A DNA stretch of 64,000 bases from Triticum aestivum (GCF_018294505.1 NC_057809.1:503810506-503874505); one strand, 5' to 3'; counted from the first letter of the stretch, positions 47,130 to 59,755 are shown. Notes: generated from the sequence alone by a model not told the origin. Translations and numbers: made by a program.

Positions 47130-47440
47130 GGATTGTAAGAGATCTTATATTGTATATATGTAGCTAGTAGTGTTGGATAGATATACGAAAACTTTTTGTT
47201 CGATCAATCTCTCAGAGAAGGAGGAGGTCGATCACTTCTATCTGTATATGTTCATGACGATCTTGTGTACTTAATGGTTTCCTTCATTTGCTTACTAGCT
47301 AGCGTGTCGCGAGTTCTCTCTATACGTATAGTACGTAACGTCGACCAAGCGCAGAGATAAGAGAGGTCACTTCTCTCTATTAGCTAGCTAAAACAATATA
47401 TGAAACCCCTAAATTAATCCTCCAAAACCCCCAACCCCCC
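47130..47440 (+). other. CACTA DNA downstream of the second gene
   Basis: No gene. The stretch ends in a C-rich run against the F3 LTR, where CCCCC (47436-47440) may be the target-site copy. No CACTA terminus (TAGTG) found. Confidence 0.45.
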
Positions 47441-47915
47441 TAAGGGAGTCCTGGATTAGGGGGTCTCCAGACAACCGGACTATATCCTTTGGCCGGACTA
47501 TTGGACTATGAAGATACAAGATTGAAGACTTCGTCCTGTGTCCGGATGAGACTCTACTTGGCGTGGAAGGCAAGCTAGGCAATACGGATATGTATATCTC
47601 CTCCCTTGTAACCGACCTCATGTAACCCTAGCCCCCTCCGGTGTCTATATAAACCGGAGGGTTTTAGTAGTCCATAGGACAACATACAATCATACCATAG
47701 GCTAGCTTCTAGGGTTTAGCCTCTACGATCTCATGGTAGATCAACTCTTGTAATACTCATATCATCAAGAACAATCAAGCAGGACGTAGGGTATTACCTC
47801 CACCAAGAGGGCCCGAACCTGGGTAAACATCGTGTCCCCTGCCTCCTGTTACCATCCGCCTTAGACGCATAGTTCGGAACCCCCTACCTGAGATCCGCTG
47901 GTTTTGACACCGACA
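47441..47915 (+). repeat. F3 5' LTR (475 bp)
   Basis: Starts TAAGGGAGTCC (the TG end mutated to TA), ends GACACCGACA, and is followed by TTGGTGCTTTCATTGAGAG, the presumed primer-binding region. The TATA box is flanked by perfect CCTCCGGT/ACCGGAGG arms. Confidence 0.9.
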
Positions 47916-47962
47916 TTGGTGCTTTCATTGAGAGTTCCACTGTGTCGTCACCATAAGGCTCG

Positions 47963-50900
47963 ATGGCTCCTTTGGTCATCGGCAATGATGCGGTCTAGGG
48001 TGAGGTTTTCCTCCCCGGACAGATCTTTGTATTCGGCGGCTTCGCACTGCGGGTCAATTCGCTTGGCCATCTGGAGCAGATCGAGAGCTACACCCCTGGC
48101 CATCAGGTCAGGTTCTCGGAAACTTAAACTACACTTCCGACATCCGCGAAGACTTTATATTCGATGGATTCAAGCCCATGTCAGGTACGCCGCACAGTCA
48201 TCATGAGCATGACATAACTCTGTCGTCGGACAGTGTCCGCGAGATCGCATCTGCAACTACTCCGGCCATTAATCCGGAGCAAATCGTGCCATCCGAGAGC
48301 GCAGGGATAGACCCCGCCATGGAGGCCGCACTTTCAGTGGCGATAGAGCCAGATACTGACTTCACCCCTAACAAGAGCCATGTCGCCGAACCAGTGGATT
48401 CATCTTCGGCCACGGACTCCGAAACCGTCGAATCCGAGTGGGCGCCGATCATGGAGTTCACCTCCGCGGATATCTTTCAGCACTCACCTTTCGGCGATGT
48501 GCTAAATTCATTAAGGTCTCTCTCCCTGTCAGGAGAACCTTGGCCGAACTATGTCCGGCTAGAATGGGATGCGGACAACAAAGAAATTCGCTGCCCACCC
48601 ACCACCCACTTGGTAGCCGCTGTCGACGACTTAACCGACATGCTCAACTTCGACTCCGAAGACATCGACGGTATGGACGACGATGCAGGAGACGAACAGG
48701 AACCACCGCCCACAGGGCGCCGGACAACCACTACATCACATGACATATACATGGTGGATACACCCAAAGAGGGCAATGGCGAAGAGATAACGGAGGATGC
48801 CCCCTCCAAACAACCCAAGCGCCGATGTCAGCGGCGCCGCTCTAAGTCCCGCCATAGCAAAAATAGCGGTAACAGCGCAAGAGGAAATAACAGTCCAGTC
48901 GACTCTAGAAGAAACGACGACTGCACCACCCCGGTGCCAGAGCATGATCAAGATGCAAATGGCAAACATAGTACGGATCCGGCATCCGAACACAGCGACG
49001 CCAAGGATAAACCTCATCAAACCCCGTCCGGGGAGGAAAACAATCCGGACAAAGATGCACACATCATCCCGGAAACGCACTTGGAGCAAGAGAACCTCCG
49101 CAGAAGGCTTATTGCCACAGCGAGGAGCCTGAAGAAATAGAAGCAAAGGCTTAAGGCCGCACAAGATACGCTCAACAGCAGGTGGAACAAAGTGCTCGAC
49201 AAGGAAACAAAGTATGGTGGAAGTTACCACACAAATAGCTATCCAAAGCGCAAGCTATTACCGGAATTCATGAGGCCTTAGAGCCCACACAACCGAAGAA
49301 TGATATGGCCAACCAGCCGGATCCACCACCTTGTGAACGCGATAGAGCGGCTAAAAAAGTCACACATAAGTCAACACACGATCACCGTGAGAACTTGCGC
49401 CAAAAATCCGGCGCGACCAGATCCATCTATGGATCTAGGAAGCGCGCTCCGGTACAAAACCAAAACCGGATACTACAACCGTCCGAACACCATGCCACAT
49501 CCCAATACAAGGGTGCCGCACACCCCTTATGTTTCACTGATGAGGTACTGGATCACGAATTCCCAGAAGGATTCAAACCGGTGAACATAGAGGCGTACGA
49601 CGGGACCACAGACCCTGGAGTCTGGATCGAGGACTTCATCATCCATATTCATATGGCTCACGGAGACGATCTCCATGCCATTAAATACTTTCCCCTCAAG
49701 CTTAAAGGGTCAGCTCGGCACTGGCTGAAAAGCCTCCCCGAAAACTCAATTGGAAGTTGGGAGGAGCTCGAGGACGCTTTTCGGGCTAATTTTCAAGGGA
49801 CTTATGTCCGACCTCCGGATGCAGACGATTTAAGTCATATAATTCAACAGTCCGGAGAGTCCGCTCGAAAGCTTTGGAACAGGTTCCTCACCAAGAAGAA
49901 CCAAATCGTTGACTGTCCGGACGCCGAAGCCTTAGCAGCTTTTAAACACAGTGTCCGAGACGAATGGCTCGCCAGACACCTCGGCCAAGAAAAACCGAGA
50001 ACAATGGCAGCCCTAACAAGCCTCATGACCCGCTTTTGTGCTGGTGAGGCAGCTGGTTGGCCCGTAGCAGCACCAGTGACCCAAGCACATCCGAAGTCAG
50101 GGATGTCAATGGTAAACCACGACGCAACAAAAACAAGCGTTGAAATAAAGAAGGTGGCCCAGATAACACGGTGGTAAACGCCGGATTCAGGGGCTCTCGA
50201 CCAGGTCAGCAGAAAAAGCCTTTCAAAGGCAGCAGAGAAGGACAATCTGGCCTAAACAAAATTCTTGACAAGCTCTGTCAGATTCACGACACCCCCGACA
50301 AACCTGCAAATCATACACACAGAGAGTGTTGGGTCTTCAAGGAAGCCGGTAAGCTAAACGCCGAACACAAAGGGGTAGAGACACCAAGCGAAGATGAGGA
50401 TGAACCTCACCAGCAAAGCACCGGAGGATAGAAAAAGTTCCCACTAGAAGTTAAAACGGTAAACGTGATCCATGTGACGAAGAGGAGAAGCAAGCATGCA
50501 CTCCGAGACACACGCGCGATAGAGCCCATCACCCCTAGGTTCAACCCCTGGTTGGCTTGCCCAATCACTTTTGATCATAGGGATCACGCGACAAATATAC
50601 GGCACAAAGGACTGGCGGCCTTGGTGTTAGACCCAATAATAAACGGGTACCATTTCACACGAGTCCTCATGGATGGTGGCAGTGATCTAAATCTGATATA
50701 TCAGGACACAGTCCGCAAAATGGGGATAGACCCGACACTAATAAGCCACAGTAATACTACCTTCAAGGGAGTAATACCAGGCCAAGAGGCCCGATGTACG
50801 GGCTCTCTACTACTAGAGGTGGTATTTGGTTCTCCCGATAACTTCCGAAGCGAAAGGTTAACTTTCCATGTCGCTCCATTCTGAAGTGGTTATCAAGCAC

Positions 50901-51061
50901 TACTCGGAAGAATGGCTTTCGCTCGTTTTAACGCAATACCACATTATGCTTTTCTCAAGCTCAAGATGCCCGGTCCATGTGGCATCATCACAGTTAGCGG
51001 AAATACCGAACATTTTTTACGTACGGAAGAGGATGCGGCGGCTCTAACAGCCGCGAACTAG
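47963..51061 (+). pseudogene. gag: F3 gag-protease
   Basis: ATG at 47963 (product begins MAPLVIGNDA, TAG soon after). A frameshift near 48130 leads into the frame 48178-49140: acidic, Ser/Thr-rich N-terminal part with ADIFQHSPFGDVLNSLRSLS. TAG at 49138-49140 stands where F4 has CAG. Loss of GACG near 49270 shifts the frame again. The core 49305-50047 has FPEGFKPVNIEAYDGTTDPG and QTRF-type helices. Another one-base loss lies near 50047. The knuckle variant C-x2-H-x8-H-x4-C is encoded at 50276-50329. After a TAG at 50429-50431 the protease follows (RVLMDGGSDLNLIYQD) with TGA at 50882-50884 for Arg, ending at 51059-51061. No pol follows. Confidence 0.85.
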
Positions 51062-52253
51062 ACGGCCTCACCAACCAAAAAAAATGGCAGGTCGTCAAGA
51101 CCACAGACACGGTTAGACGAGTCCGGTGTTCCATTACATATACATGAGATCGGTTTGATGGTCAAACCCTCCTAGACGATACCAGGGGCTTCCCATGAGT
51201 AATCAGGGCCAGCCCGACTCAACTTGACTTCTCTTGAATTTTGATAGTTCATTGATAATAACAAATTCTTCTTTTTTTGGCACGGCAACTTTCACCTAAG
51301 TTCTTTCCTTTTACAGATGACAATTGTGTTACACCCATCCAGGACACGGCACAACGGAGACACAGGCGTAGACGTGCAGCAGGGACCCGCCCAAAGGTTT
51401 CTTTTTAGATTAAGACCCTGCGTAAACCTTTTTGACTGTCTCTTGTTGCTCACATCCTCCGGATATTTCACACAACCAAGAAGGATGTTGACATTATTGG
51501 CATGTGGCCACGTAAGGATATTGCACGTACCTGGACACATGGGGTTTATTATTAAAGGCATTGTTCAGCATGATATATATTTTAAAGACCGAACACCTTA
51601 GGGAGTGTTCGGCGTTGCGAGTTTGGCCCATATGCATCAGCTCCGAATCATGTCTTTGGTCAAATGTTGGGTTTGCCAGGCTCCCACGTTTTGGTACCTT
51701 ACGTTCCATTATATCGGCTAAGGTAGCACTGGGAGAACTACTGCGATTGTGCCCTGGTTCATCCGGATGAGCACCTCAGTAGAGAAATCCGAAAACTGAC
51801 TGTCATGATATAGCGAGAGACTGGTCAACCACTCGATAACTCAGCGGAATCTTCGGGATTCCTCTGCATTAACGAAGGGCCATTTCCCGGTCACGTACGT
51901 ACGCGCCCCGTATTCGAACGAGCGCAGAAGTACCAGGGGCTATATAGTAGCCCCACCATCAAACTCCTATGGCTAAGTGAAAGTGTTAAAGCAATATAGT
52001 CCGATTGCTTCGTTCGCTGCGCTACCACCTCCTTAATGGACCAATACGTTGGATCAAGTGTGGATATGCGCTTTCTGCGAACACCCCCGCATTATATGCG
52101 TTGGGGCGGAAGCCGACGACTGCAAACTTTCAGGTTATATACATGTATACATAAACGGCCGCACATGAGGCATCATTGTACTTTCGGGCAAAAGTATAAA
52201 TACAACCTTGATAATTCGATAAAACATTGTTTTTACAATGGGAATGCATGTCA
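51062..52253 (+). other. F3 conserved spacer
   Basis: No gene; colinear with F1 5718-6892 and F4 56982-58171. The block from 51317 (ATGACAATTGTGTTACACC) is the best conserved. Confidence 0.6.
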
Positions 52254-53315
52254 CTAGAACATAATATTCTTCAAGCACTGAGCCTCTATCGAACGAGCGC
52301 CTTCAAGAACTTCTTCAAAGTAGTGCTCGGCAGCCACTCGGCCTACGGCCGGACCCTGTGTCGCAACAGTGGTGGCCTCCATCTCCACCCAGTATGTCTT
52401 GACATGGGCAAAGGCCGTCCGTGCACCCTCTATGCACGCTGATCTCTTTACCGCATCGATGCGCGGCACAGCACCAAGGAATTGTTGCACTAAACTAAAG
52501 TAGCTATTCAGCCTTGGCCCTCCCGGCCACAGGTGATCCACAACGGACCTCATGGCAAGTCCGGACAACCTATGGAGCTCGGCCCACTCGGTCATTCGCT
52601 CATTCAACAGCAGCAGACGGACTGGAGCGTGAAACTGTGACCAGAACAGCTTCTCCACTTCGGGTCCTTTTTGATCCTTGAAGTACTCGGCCGGGTCAGC
52701 AGCACTTGCAGCCAAATCCACGTAGGCGTCCGCAGAACTCCATAACCGGTCCAGAGGAGCATACTTCGGATCTCCGAACTTAGTCCGCAACAAGAAGGGC
52801 TTCCCAAACACGATATATGCAGCTTGATTTAGCTACTCCTTCGTTGCTCTAATTTTGGAGCGGGCTTCCTTGGCAGCCACCAGGGCCTTCTCCAGGTCCG
52901 TCGCCTTCGCCTGGTTTTCTTCTCCAAGAAGTTAGTAACGGTCAATGGCATTTTTTAACTCTATAGCCATTTTGGCTATTCTTTCCTTGCTCTTGCAATG
53001 CACGGCCTGTTCGGCCCTTAACTCTTCGGCCGCCTTTAGAGCGGCCGCATTGCTACTCCTTGCTTGCTCCTTGGCTCGGGCAAGCTCCGCCCGAAGGGTC
53101 TCCACGGTGGCAGCTCCATCTGCAGTCACAACATATTAAAGATACTGGCATCATGCTCCTCTTATTATGTGATGATCACCAGAGAAATCACTCACCCTGT
53201 GCCTCGTTAAGCCGCTGGTTGACAAGCACGATATCGGCATCGGCCGCATCAAGTTGCCGCTTTAGCTCGGTAAAACCATCAGTTCGGCTAGCCACCGTAG
53301 TCTCAGCCACCTCCA
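52254..53315 (-). pseudogene. F3 antisense gene, 3' exons
   Basis: Exon 4 (about 53315-53197, product with ELKRQLDAADADI) and exon 5 (53119-52254), separated by an intron with a CTGCAG acceptor as in F1. Exon 5 encodes the coiled coil (ETLRAELARAKEQARSSN) and the conserved C-terminus (SGLAMRSVVDHLWPGG, AAEHYFEEVLEGARS). Two in-frame stops interrupt it, TAA at 52932-52934 and TAG near 52832. The frame lost in F1 near 7240 is intact here (LLLLNERMTEWAEL). The 5' exons would lie beyond F4, outside the window. Confidence 0.7.
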
Positions 53316-53368
53316 CATAAAGGCAGTTGGGTTATTACCTGGGAATATGATCCTCGGGTTGCCGCCAT

Positions 53369-53839
53369 TGAGGGAGTCTTGGATTAGGGGGTCTCCGGAC
53401 AGCCGGACTATATCCTTTGGCCGGACTGTTAGGCTATGAAGATACGAGATTGAAGACTTCGTCCCATGTCCGGATGGGACTCTACTTGGCGTGGAAGGCA
53501 AGCTAGGCAATACGGATATGTATATCTCCTCCTTTGTAACCGACCTTGTGTAACCCTAGCCCCCTCCGGTGTCTATATAAACCAGAGGGTTTAGTCCGTA
53601 GGACAACATACAATCATACCATAGGCTAGCTACTAGGGTTTAGCCTCTTTGATCTCGTGGTAGATCAACTCTTGTACTACTCATATCATCAAGAACAATC
53701 AAGCAGGACATAGGGTATTACCTCCATCAAGAGGGCCCGAACCTGGGTAAACATCGTGTCCCCTGCCTCCTGTTACCATCCGCCTTAGACGCACAGTTTA
53801 GGACCCCCTACCTGAGATCCGCCGGTTTTGACACCGACA
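53369..53839 (+). repeat. F4 5' LTR (471 bp)
   Basis: TGAGGGAGTCTTGG to GACACCGACA, then TTGGTGCTTTCATTGAGAG. One base of the right TATA-flanking arm is changed (ACCAGAGG). Confidence 0.92.
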
Positions 53840-53886
53840 TTGGTGCTTTCATTGAGAGTTCCACTGTGTCGTCACAATAAGGCTTG

Positions 53887-56800
53887 ATGGCTCCTTCGAT
53901 CATCGCTAGCGATGCGGTCCAGGGTGAGGCTTTCCTCCCCGGACAGATCTTCGTATTCTGCGGCTTCGCACTGCAGGCTAATTCGCTTGGCCATCTGGAG
54001 CAGATCGAAAGCTACACCCCTAGCCATCAGGTCAGATTTTGAAACTGGAACTACACGGCCGACATCTGCGGAGACTTGATCCTCAACGGATTCAAGCCCA
54101 TGCCGGACGCGCCGCATAGTCGCGACGAGCAAGACGTAACTCTGCCGTCGGACAGTGTTCGGGAGATCGCATCCGCAGCTACTCCGACCGTTAATCCGGA
54201 GCAAATCGCGCCATCCAAGAGCGGAGGGATAGATCCCGCCATGGAGACCGCACTCTCAGCGGCGATAGAGCCAGATACTGACTTCACCCCTTTCGAGAGC
54301 CGCGTCGCCGAACCACCGGACTTATCCCAGACCACAGACTCCTAGCCGCTCACATCCGTGCCCGTCGAATCCGAATGGGTGCCGATCATGGAGTTCACCT
54401 CCACGGATATCTTTCAGCACTCACCTTTCGGAGATGTGCTAAACTCATTAAGGTCTCTCTCCCTGTCAGGAGAACCTTCGCCGAACTATGTCCGGCTAGA
54501 ATGGGATGCGGACGACGAAAAAGTTTGTTGCCCACCCACCACCCACTTAGTAGCCACTGTCGACGACTTAACCGACATGCTCGACTTCGACCCCGAAGAC
54601 ATCGGTGGTATGGACGACGATGCAGGAGATGAACCGAAACCACCGCCCACAGGGCACTGGACCGCTACTTCATCACATGACGTATACATGGTGGATGCAC
54701 CCAGAGATGGCAATGGCGAAGAGACAACGGAGGATGCACCCTCCAAGCAACCCAAGCGCCGACATCAGCGGCGCCGCTCTAAGTCCCGCCATAGAAAAAA
54801 TAGCGATAACATTGCAAGAGGAAAAAATAGTCCACGCGACTCTGGAAGAAACGACGACTGCACCACCCGGGTGGCAGAACACGATCAAGATGCAAACTGC
54901 AAACATAGTACGGATCCGACGTCCGAACACGATGACGCCAAAGATAAGCCTCATCAATCCCCGTCTAGGGTAGAAAACAGTCCGGATGAAGATGCACACA
55001 TCATCCCGGAAACACACTTGGAGCAGGAGAACCTCCGCAGAAGGCTTATTGCCACAACGAGGAGCCTGAAGAAACAGAAGCAAAGGCTCAAGGTCGCACA
55101 AGATACGTTCAACAACAGGTGGAGCAAAGTAACAAAGTATGGTGGAAGCTACCATAAAAATAGCTATCCAAAGCGCAAGCTATTACCGGAATTCGACGAT
55201 GAGGCCTTAGAGCCCACACAGCCGAAGAATGATACGGCCAACCGGCCGGATCCACCACCTTGTGAACGCGATAGAGCGGCTAAAAAAGTCGCGCATAAGT
55301 CAACACACGATCTACATGAGAACTTGCGCAAAAAATCCAGCACGACCAGATCCATCTATGGATCTAGGAAGCGCGCTCCGGTACAAAACCAAAACTGGAT
55401 ACTACAACCGTCCGAACACCATGGCACATCCCAATACAAGGGTGCCACACACCCCTTATGTTTCACTAATGAGGTGCTGGATCATGAATTCCCAGAAGGA
55501 TTCAAACCGGTGAGCATAGAGGCGTACGATGGGACCACAGACCCTGGAGTCTGGATCGAGGACTTCATCCTCCATATTCATATGGCTCGCGGAGACGATC
55601 TCCATGCCATTAAATACTTGCCCCTCAAGCTTAAAGGGCCAGCTCGGCACTGGCTGAAAAGCCTCCCCGAAAACTCAATTGGAAGTTGGGAGGAGCTCGA
55701 GGACGCTTTTCGGGCTAATTTTCAAGGGACTTATGTCTGACCTCCGGATGCAGACGATTTAAGTCATATAATCCAACAGTCTGTAGTGTCCACCCCAGAG
55801 CTTTGGAACAGGTTCCTCACCAAGAAGAACCAAATCGTTGACTGTCCGGACGCCGAAGCCTTAACAGCTTTTAAACACAGTGTCCGAGACGAATGGCTCG
55901 CCAGACACCTCGGCCAAGAAAAACCGAGAACAATGGCAACCCTAACAAGCCTCATGACCTGCTTTTGTGCGGGCGAGGACAGCTAGTTGGCCCGTAGCAG
56001 CACCAGTGACCCAAGCACATCCGAAGTCACGGATGGCAATGGTAAACTACGACGCAACAAAAACAAGCATCAAAATAAATAAGGGAGCCCAGATAACACG
56101 GCGGTAAACGCCAGATTTAGGGGCTCTCGACCAGGTCAGCGGAAAAAGCCTTTCAAAGGCAGCAGAGAAGGACAATCTGGCCTAAACAAAATTCTTGACA
56201 AGCTCTGTCAGATTCACGGCACCCCCGACAAACCTGCAAATCATACCCATAGAGAATGTTGGGTCTTCAAGCAAGCCGGTAAGCTAAACGCCGAACACAA
56301 AGGGGAAGAGACACCAAGCGAAGACGAGGATGAACCTCACGAGCAAAGCACCAGAGGACAGAAAAAGTTCCCACTAGAAGTTAAAACGGTAAACGTGATC
56401 CTAGGTTCAACAAGCATGCACTCCGAGACACACGCGCGATAGAGCCCGTCACCCCTAGGTTCAACCCCTGGTTGGCCTGCCCGATCACTTTTGATCATAG
56501 GGATCACGCGGCAAATATCCGGCATAAAGGACTGGCGGCCTTGGTGTTAGACCCAATAATAAATGGGTACCATTTCACACGAGTCCTCATGGACGGCGGC
56601 AGTGATCTAAATCTGATATATCAGGACACAGTCCGCAAAATGGGGATAGACCCGACACAAATAAGGCACAGTAATACTACCTTCAAGGGAGTAATACGAG
56701 GCCAAGAGGCCCGATGTACGGGCTCTCTACTGCTAGAGGTGGTATTCGGTTCTCCCGATAACTTCCGAAGCGAAAGGTTAACTTTCCATGTCGCTCCATT

Positions 56801-56981
56801 CCGAAGTGGTTATCAGGCACTACTCGAAAGAACGACTTTCGCTCGTTTTAACGCAATACCGCATTATGCTTTTCTCAAGCTCAAGATGCCCGGTCCATGT
56901 GGCATCATCATAGTTAGCGGAAATACCAAACGTTTTTTACGTACGGAAGAGGATGCGGCTGCTCAAACAGTCGCGAACTAG
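53887..56981 (+). pseudogene. gag: F4 gag-protease, best preserved copy
   Basis: ATG at 53887 (MAPSIIASDAVQGEAFLPG). One frame runs past the knuckle (C-x2-H-x8-H-x4-C, 56206-56259) with stops TGA 54040-54042, TAG 54343-54345, TGA 55738-55740, TAG 55984-55986 and TAA 56080-56082. The stretch 54358-55740 is open for 460 codons and shows the whole Gag core (FPEGFKPVSIEAYDGTTDPG, LKGPARHWLKSLPENSIGSW). At 56401-56410 the bases TAGGTTCAAC replace a longer segment present in F3, which changes the frame. The protease frame 56472-56981 is open and has RVLMDGGSDLNLIYQD. No reverse transcriptase follows. Confidence 0.87.
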
Positions 56982-58171
56982 ACGGCCTCACCAACCAGAA
57001 AAAATGGCAGGTCGTCAAGACCACAGACATGGTTAGACGAGTCCGGCATTCCATTACATATACATGAGATCGGTTTGATGGTCAAACCCTCCTAGACGAT
57101 ACCAGGGGCTTCCCACGAGTAATCAGGGCCAGCCCAACTCAACTTGACTTCTCTTGAATTTTGATAGTTCATTGATAATAACCAATTCTTCTTTTTTTGG
57201 CACGGCAACTTTCACCTAAGTTCTTTCCTTTTACAAATGACAATCGTGCTACACCCGTCCAGGACACGGCACAATGGAGACACAGGTAGAGACGTGCAGG
57301 AGGGACCCGCCCAAAGGTTTCTTTTTAGATTAAGACCCTATGTAAACCTTTTTTACTGTCTCTTGTTGCTCACATCCTCCGGATACTTCACACAACCGAG
57401 AAGGATGCTGACGTTATTGGCATGTGGCCACGTCAGGATATTGCACGTACCTGGACACACGGGGTTTATTATTAAGGGCATTGTTCAGCCCGATATATAT
57501 TATAAAGACCGAACACCTTAGGGAGTGTTCGCCGTCGCGAGTTTGGCCCTATATGCATCAGCTCCGAATCATGTATTTTGTCAAATGTTGGGTTTGCCCG
57601 GCTCCCATGTTTTGGTACCTTATGTTCCGTTATATCGGCTAAGGTAGCACCGAGAGAACTACTACGATTGTGCCCTGGTTCATCCAGATGAGCACCTCAG
57701 TAGAGAAAGCCGAAAACTGACTCTCATGATATAGCGAGAGACTGGTCAACCACTCGATGACTCATCGGATTCTTCAGGATTCCTCCGCATTAATGAAGGG
57801 TTGTTTCCCAGTCATGTACATACACGCCCCGTATTCGGACGAGCGCACACGTACCAGGGGCTATATAGTAGCCCCATTGTCAAACTCCTATGGCTAAGTG
57901 AAAGTGTTAAAGCAATATAGTCTGATTGCCTCGTTCGCTGCGCTATCACCTCCTTAACGGACCAAGACGTTGGATCAAGTGTGGATATGCATCTTTTGTG
58001 AACACCCCCGCATTATATGCGTGGGGGCGGAAGCCGACGACTGCAAACTTTCAGGTTATACACATATATACATAAACGGCCGCACAGGAGGCATCATAGT
58101 ACTTTCGGGCAAAAGTAGAAATATAGCCTTGATAATTCAGTAAAACATTGTTTGTACAATGGGAATACATG
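56982..58171 (+). other. F4 conserved spacer
   Basis: No gene; colinear with the F1 and F3 spacers, block from 57237. Confidence 0.6.
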
Positions 58172-59235
58172 TCACTGGAAAATAATATTCTCCAAGCACT
58201 GAGCCTCTATTGAACGAGCGCCTTCAAGAACTTCTTCAAAGTAGTGCTCGGCAGCCACTCGGCCTACGGCCGAACCCTGTGTCACAACAGTGGTGGCCTC
58301 CATCTCCGCCCAGTATGTCTTGACACGGGCAAGGGCCATCCGCGCACCTTCTATGCACGCCAATCTCTTTACAGCATCGATGCGTGGCACAGCACCAAGG
58401 AATTGTTGCACTGAGCTAAAGTAGCTATTAGGCCTAGGCCCTCCCGGCCACAGGTGATCCACAACGGACCTCATGGCAAGTCCGGACAACCTATGGAGTT
58501 TGGCCCACTCGGCCAATCGCTCATTCAATAGCAGCGGACGGACTGGAGCGTGAAACTGTGACCAGAACAACTTTTCCACTTCGGGACCTTTCTGATCTTT
58601 GAAGTACTCGGCCGCATCAGCAGCACTTGCAGCCAAATCCATGTACGCGTCCACAGAACTCCATAGCCGGTCCAGAGGAGCATACTTCGGATCTCCGAAC
58701 TTAGTCCGCAACAAGAAGGGCTTCCCAGACACGATATTTGCAGCTTGATTCAGCTCCTCCTTCGTCGCTCTAACTTTCGAGTGGGCTTCCTTGGCAGCCA
58801 TCAGGGCCTTCTCCAGGTCCGTCGCCTTCGCCCGGTTTTCTTATTCAAGAAGCTGGTAATGGTCAGCGGCATCTTTTAACTCTACAGCCATCTTGGCTAT
58901 TTTTTCCTTTCTCTCGCAATGCGCGGCATGTTCGGCCCTTAACTCTTCGGTCGCCTTTAAAGCGGCCGCATTGCTACTCCTTGCTTGCTCCTTGGCTCGG
59001 GCAAGCTCCGCCCGAAGGGTCTCCACAGTGGCAACTCCATCTGCAGTCACAACATATTAAAGATACTGGCATCATGCTACTCTTATTATGTGATGATCAC
59101 CAGAAAAAAGACTCACCCTGTGCCTCGTCAAGCCGCTTGTTGACAAGCACGATGTCGGCATCTGCTGCATCAAGTTGCCGCTTTAGCTCGGCAAACCCAT
59201 CAGTCCGGCTAGCAACCAGAGCTTCAGCCACCTGC
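58172..59235 (-). pseudogene. F4 antisense gene, 3' exons
   Basis: Exon 4 (about 59235-59117) and exon 5 (59040-58172). A single in-frame stop (TAA, 58841-58843) interrupts exon 5. The 209-codon frame 58801-58172 is the longest surviving piece of this gene's C-terminus: FLLRTKFGDPKYAPLDRLWS, VEKLFWSQFHAPVRPLLLNE and SGLAMRSVVDHLWPGG. Conservation of the same exon structure in F1, F3 and F4 shows that it is a gene of the family and not noise. The 5' exons lie beyond F5, outside the window. Confidence 0.72.
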
Positions 59236-59269
59236 ACATAAAGGCGGTCTGGTTATTACCTCGGACTAC

Positions 59270-59755
59270 TGAGGGAGTCCTGGATTAGGGGGTGTTCGGG
59301 TAGCCGGACTATACCTTCAGCCGGACTCCTGAACTATGAAGATACAAGATTGAAGACTTCGTCCCGTGTCCGGATGGGACTTTCCTTGGCGTGGAAGGCA
59401 AGCTTGGCGATGCAGATATTCAAGATCTCCTACCATTGTAACTGACTCTGTGTAACCCTAACCCTATCCGTGTCTATATAAACCGGAGGGTTGTAGTCCG
59501 TAGGACAGAATCAACTCCATACACAACAATCATACCATAGGCTAGCTTCTAGGGTTTAGCCTCCTTGATCTCGTGGTAGATCTACTCTTGTACTACCCAT
59601 ATCATCAATATTATTCAAGCAGGAGTAGGGGATAAACTCCATCGAGAGGGCCCGAACCTGGGTAAAACAAAGTGTCCCCAGCCTCCTGTTACCATCCGGC
59701 CTAGACGCATAGTTCGGGACCCCCTACCCGAGATCCTCCGGTTTTGACACCGACA
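59270..59755 (+). repeat. F5 5' LTR (486 bp)
   Basis: TGAGGGAGTCCTGG to GACACCGACA, then TTGGTGCTTTCATTGGGAG. The left TATA-flanking arm is decayed (ATCCGTGTC). Confidence 0.9.

Larger units (their letters stand above)
47441..53368 (+). mobile_element. Fatima-like element F3, non-autonomous, interrupted by F4
   Basis: 5' LTR, sense gag-protease, conserved spacer and antisense gene, all colinear with F1. The sequence breaks at GCCGCCAT (53368), equivalent to F1 8010, where the F4 LTR begins without a preceding PPT. F3 should therefore resume after F4's 3' LTR outside the window, with GCCAT as the predicted repeated target. Confidence 0.85.
53369..59269 (+). mobile_element. Fatima-like element F4, non-autonomous, interrupted by F5
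   Basis: Same plan as F3, inserted in the F3 antisense gene. It breaks at GGACTAC (59269), equivalent to F1 7990, where the F5 LTR begins. F4 should resume after F5 outside the window, with ACTAC as the predicted repeated target. Confidence 0.85.

Noticed and set aside
47441..59755. Three-LTR tandem array by unequal crossing-over
   Set aside because: The LTRs at 53369 and 59270 are not preceded by the normal 3' end (CAGGGGCTAC after the antisense 5' exons) but start in the middle of the host copy.
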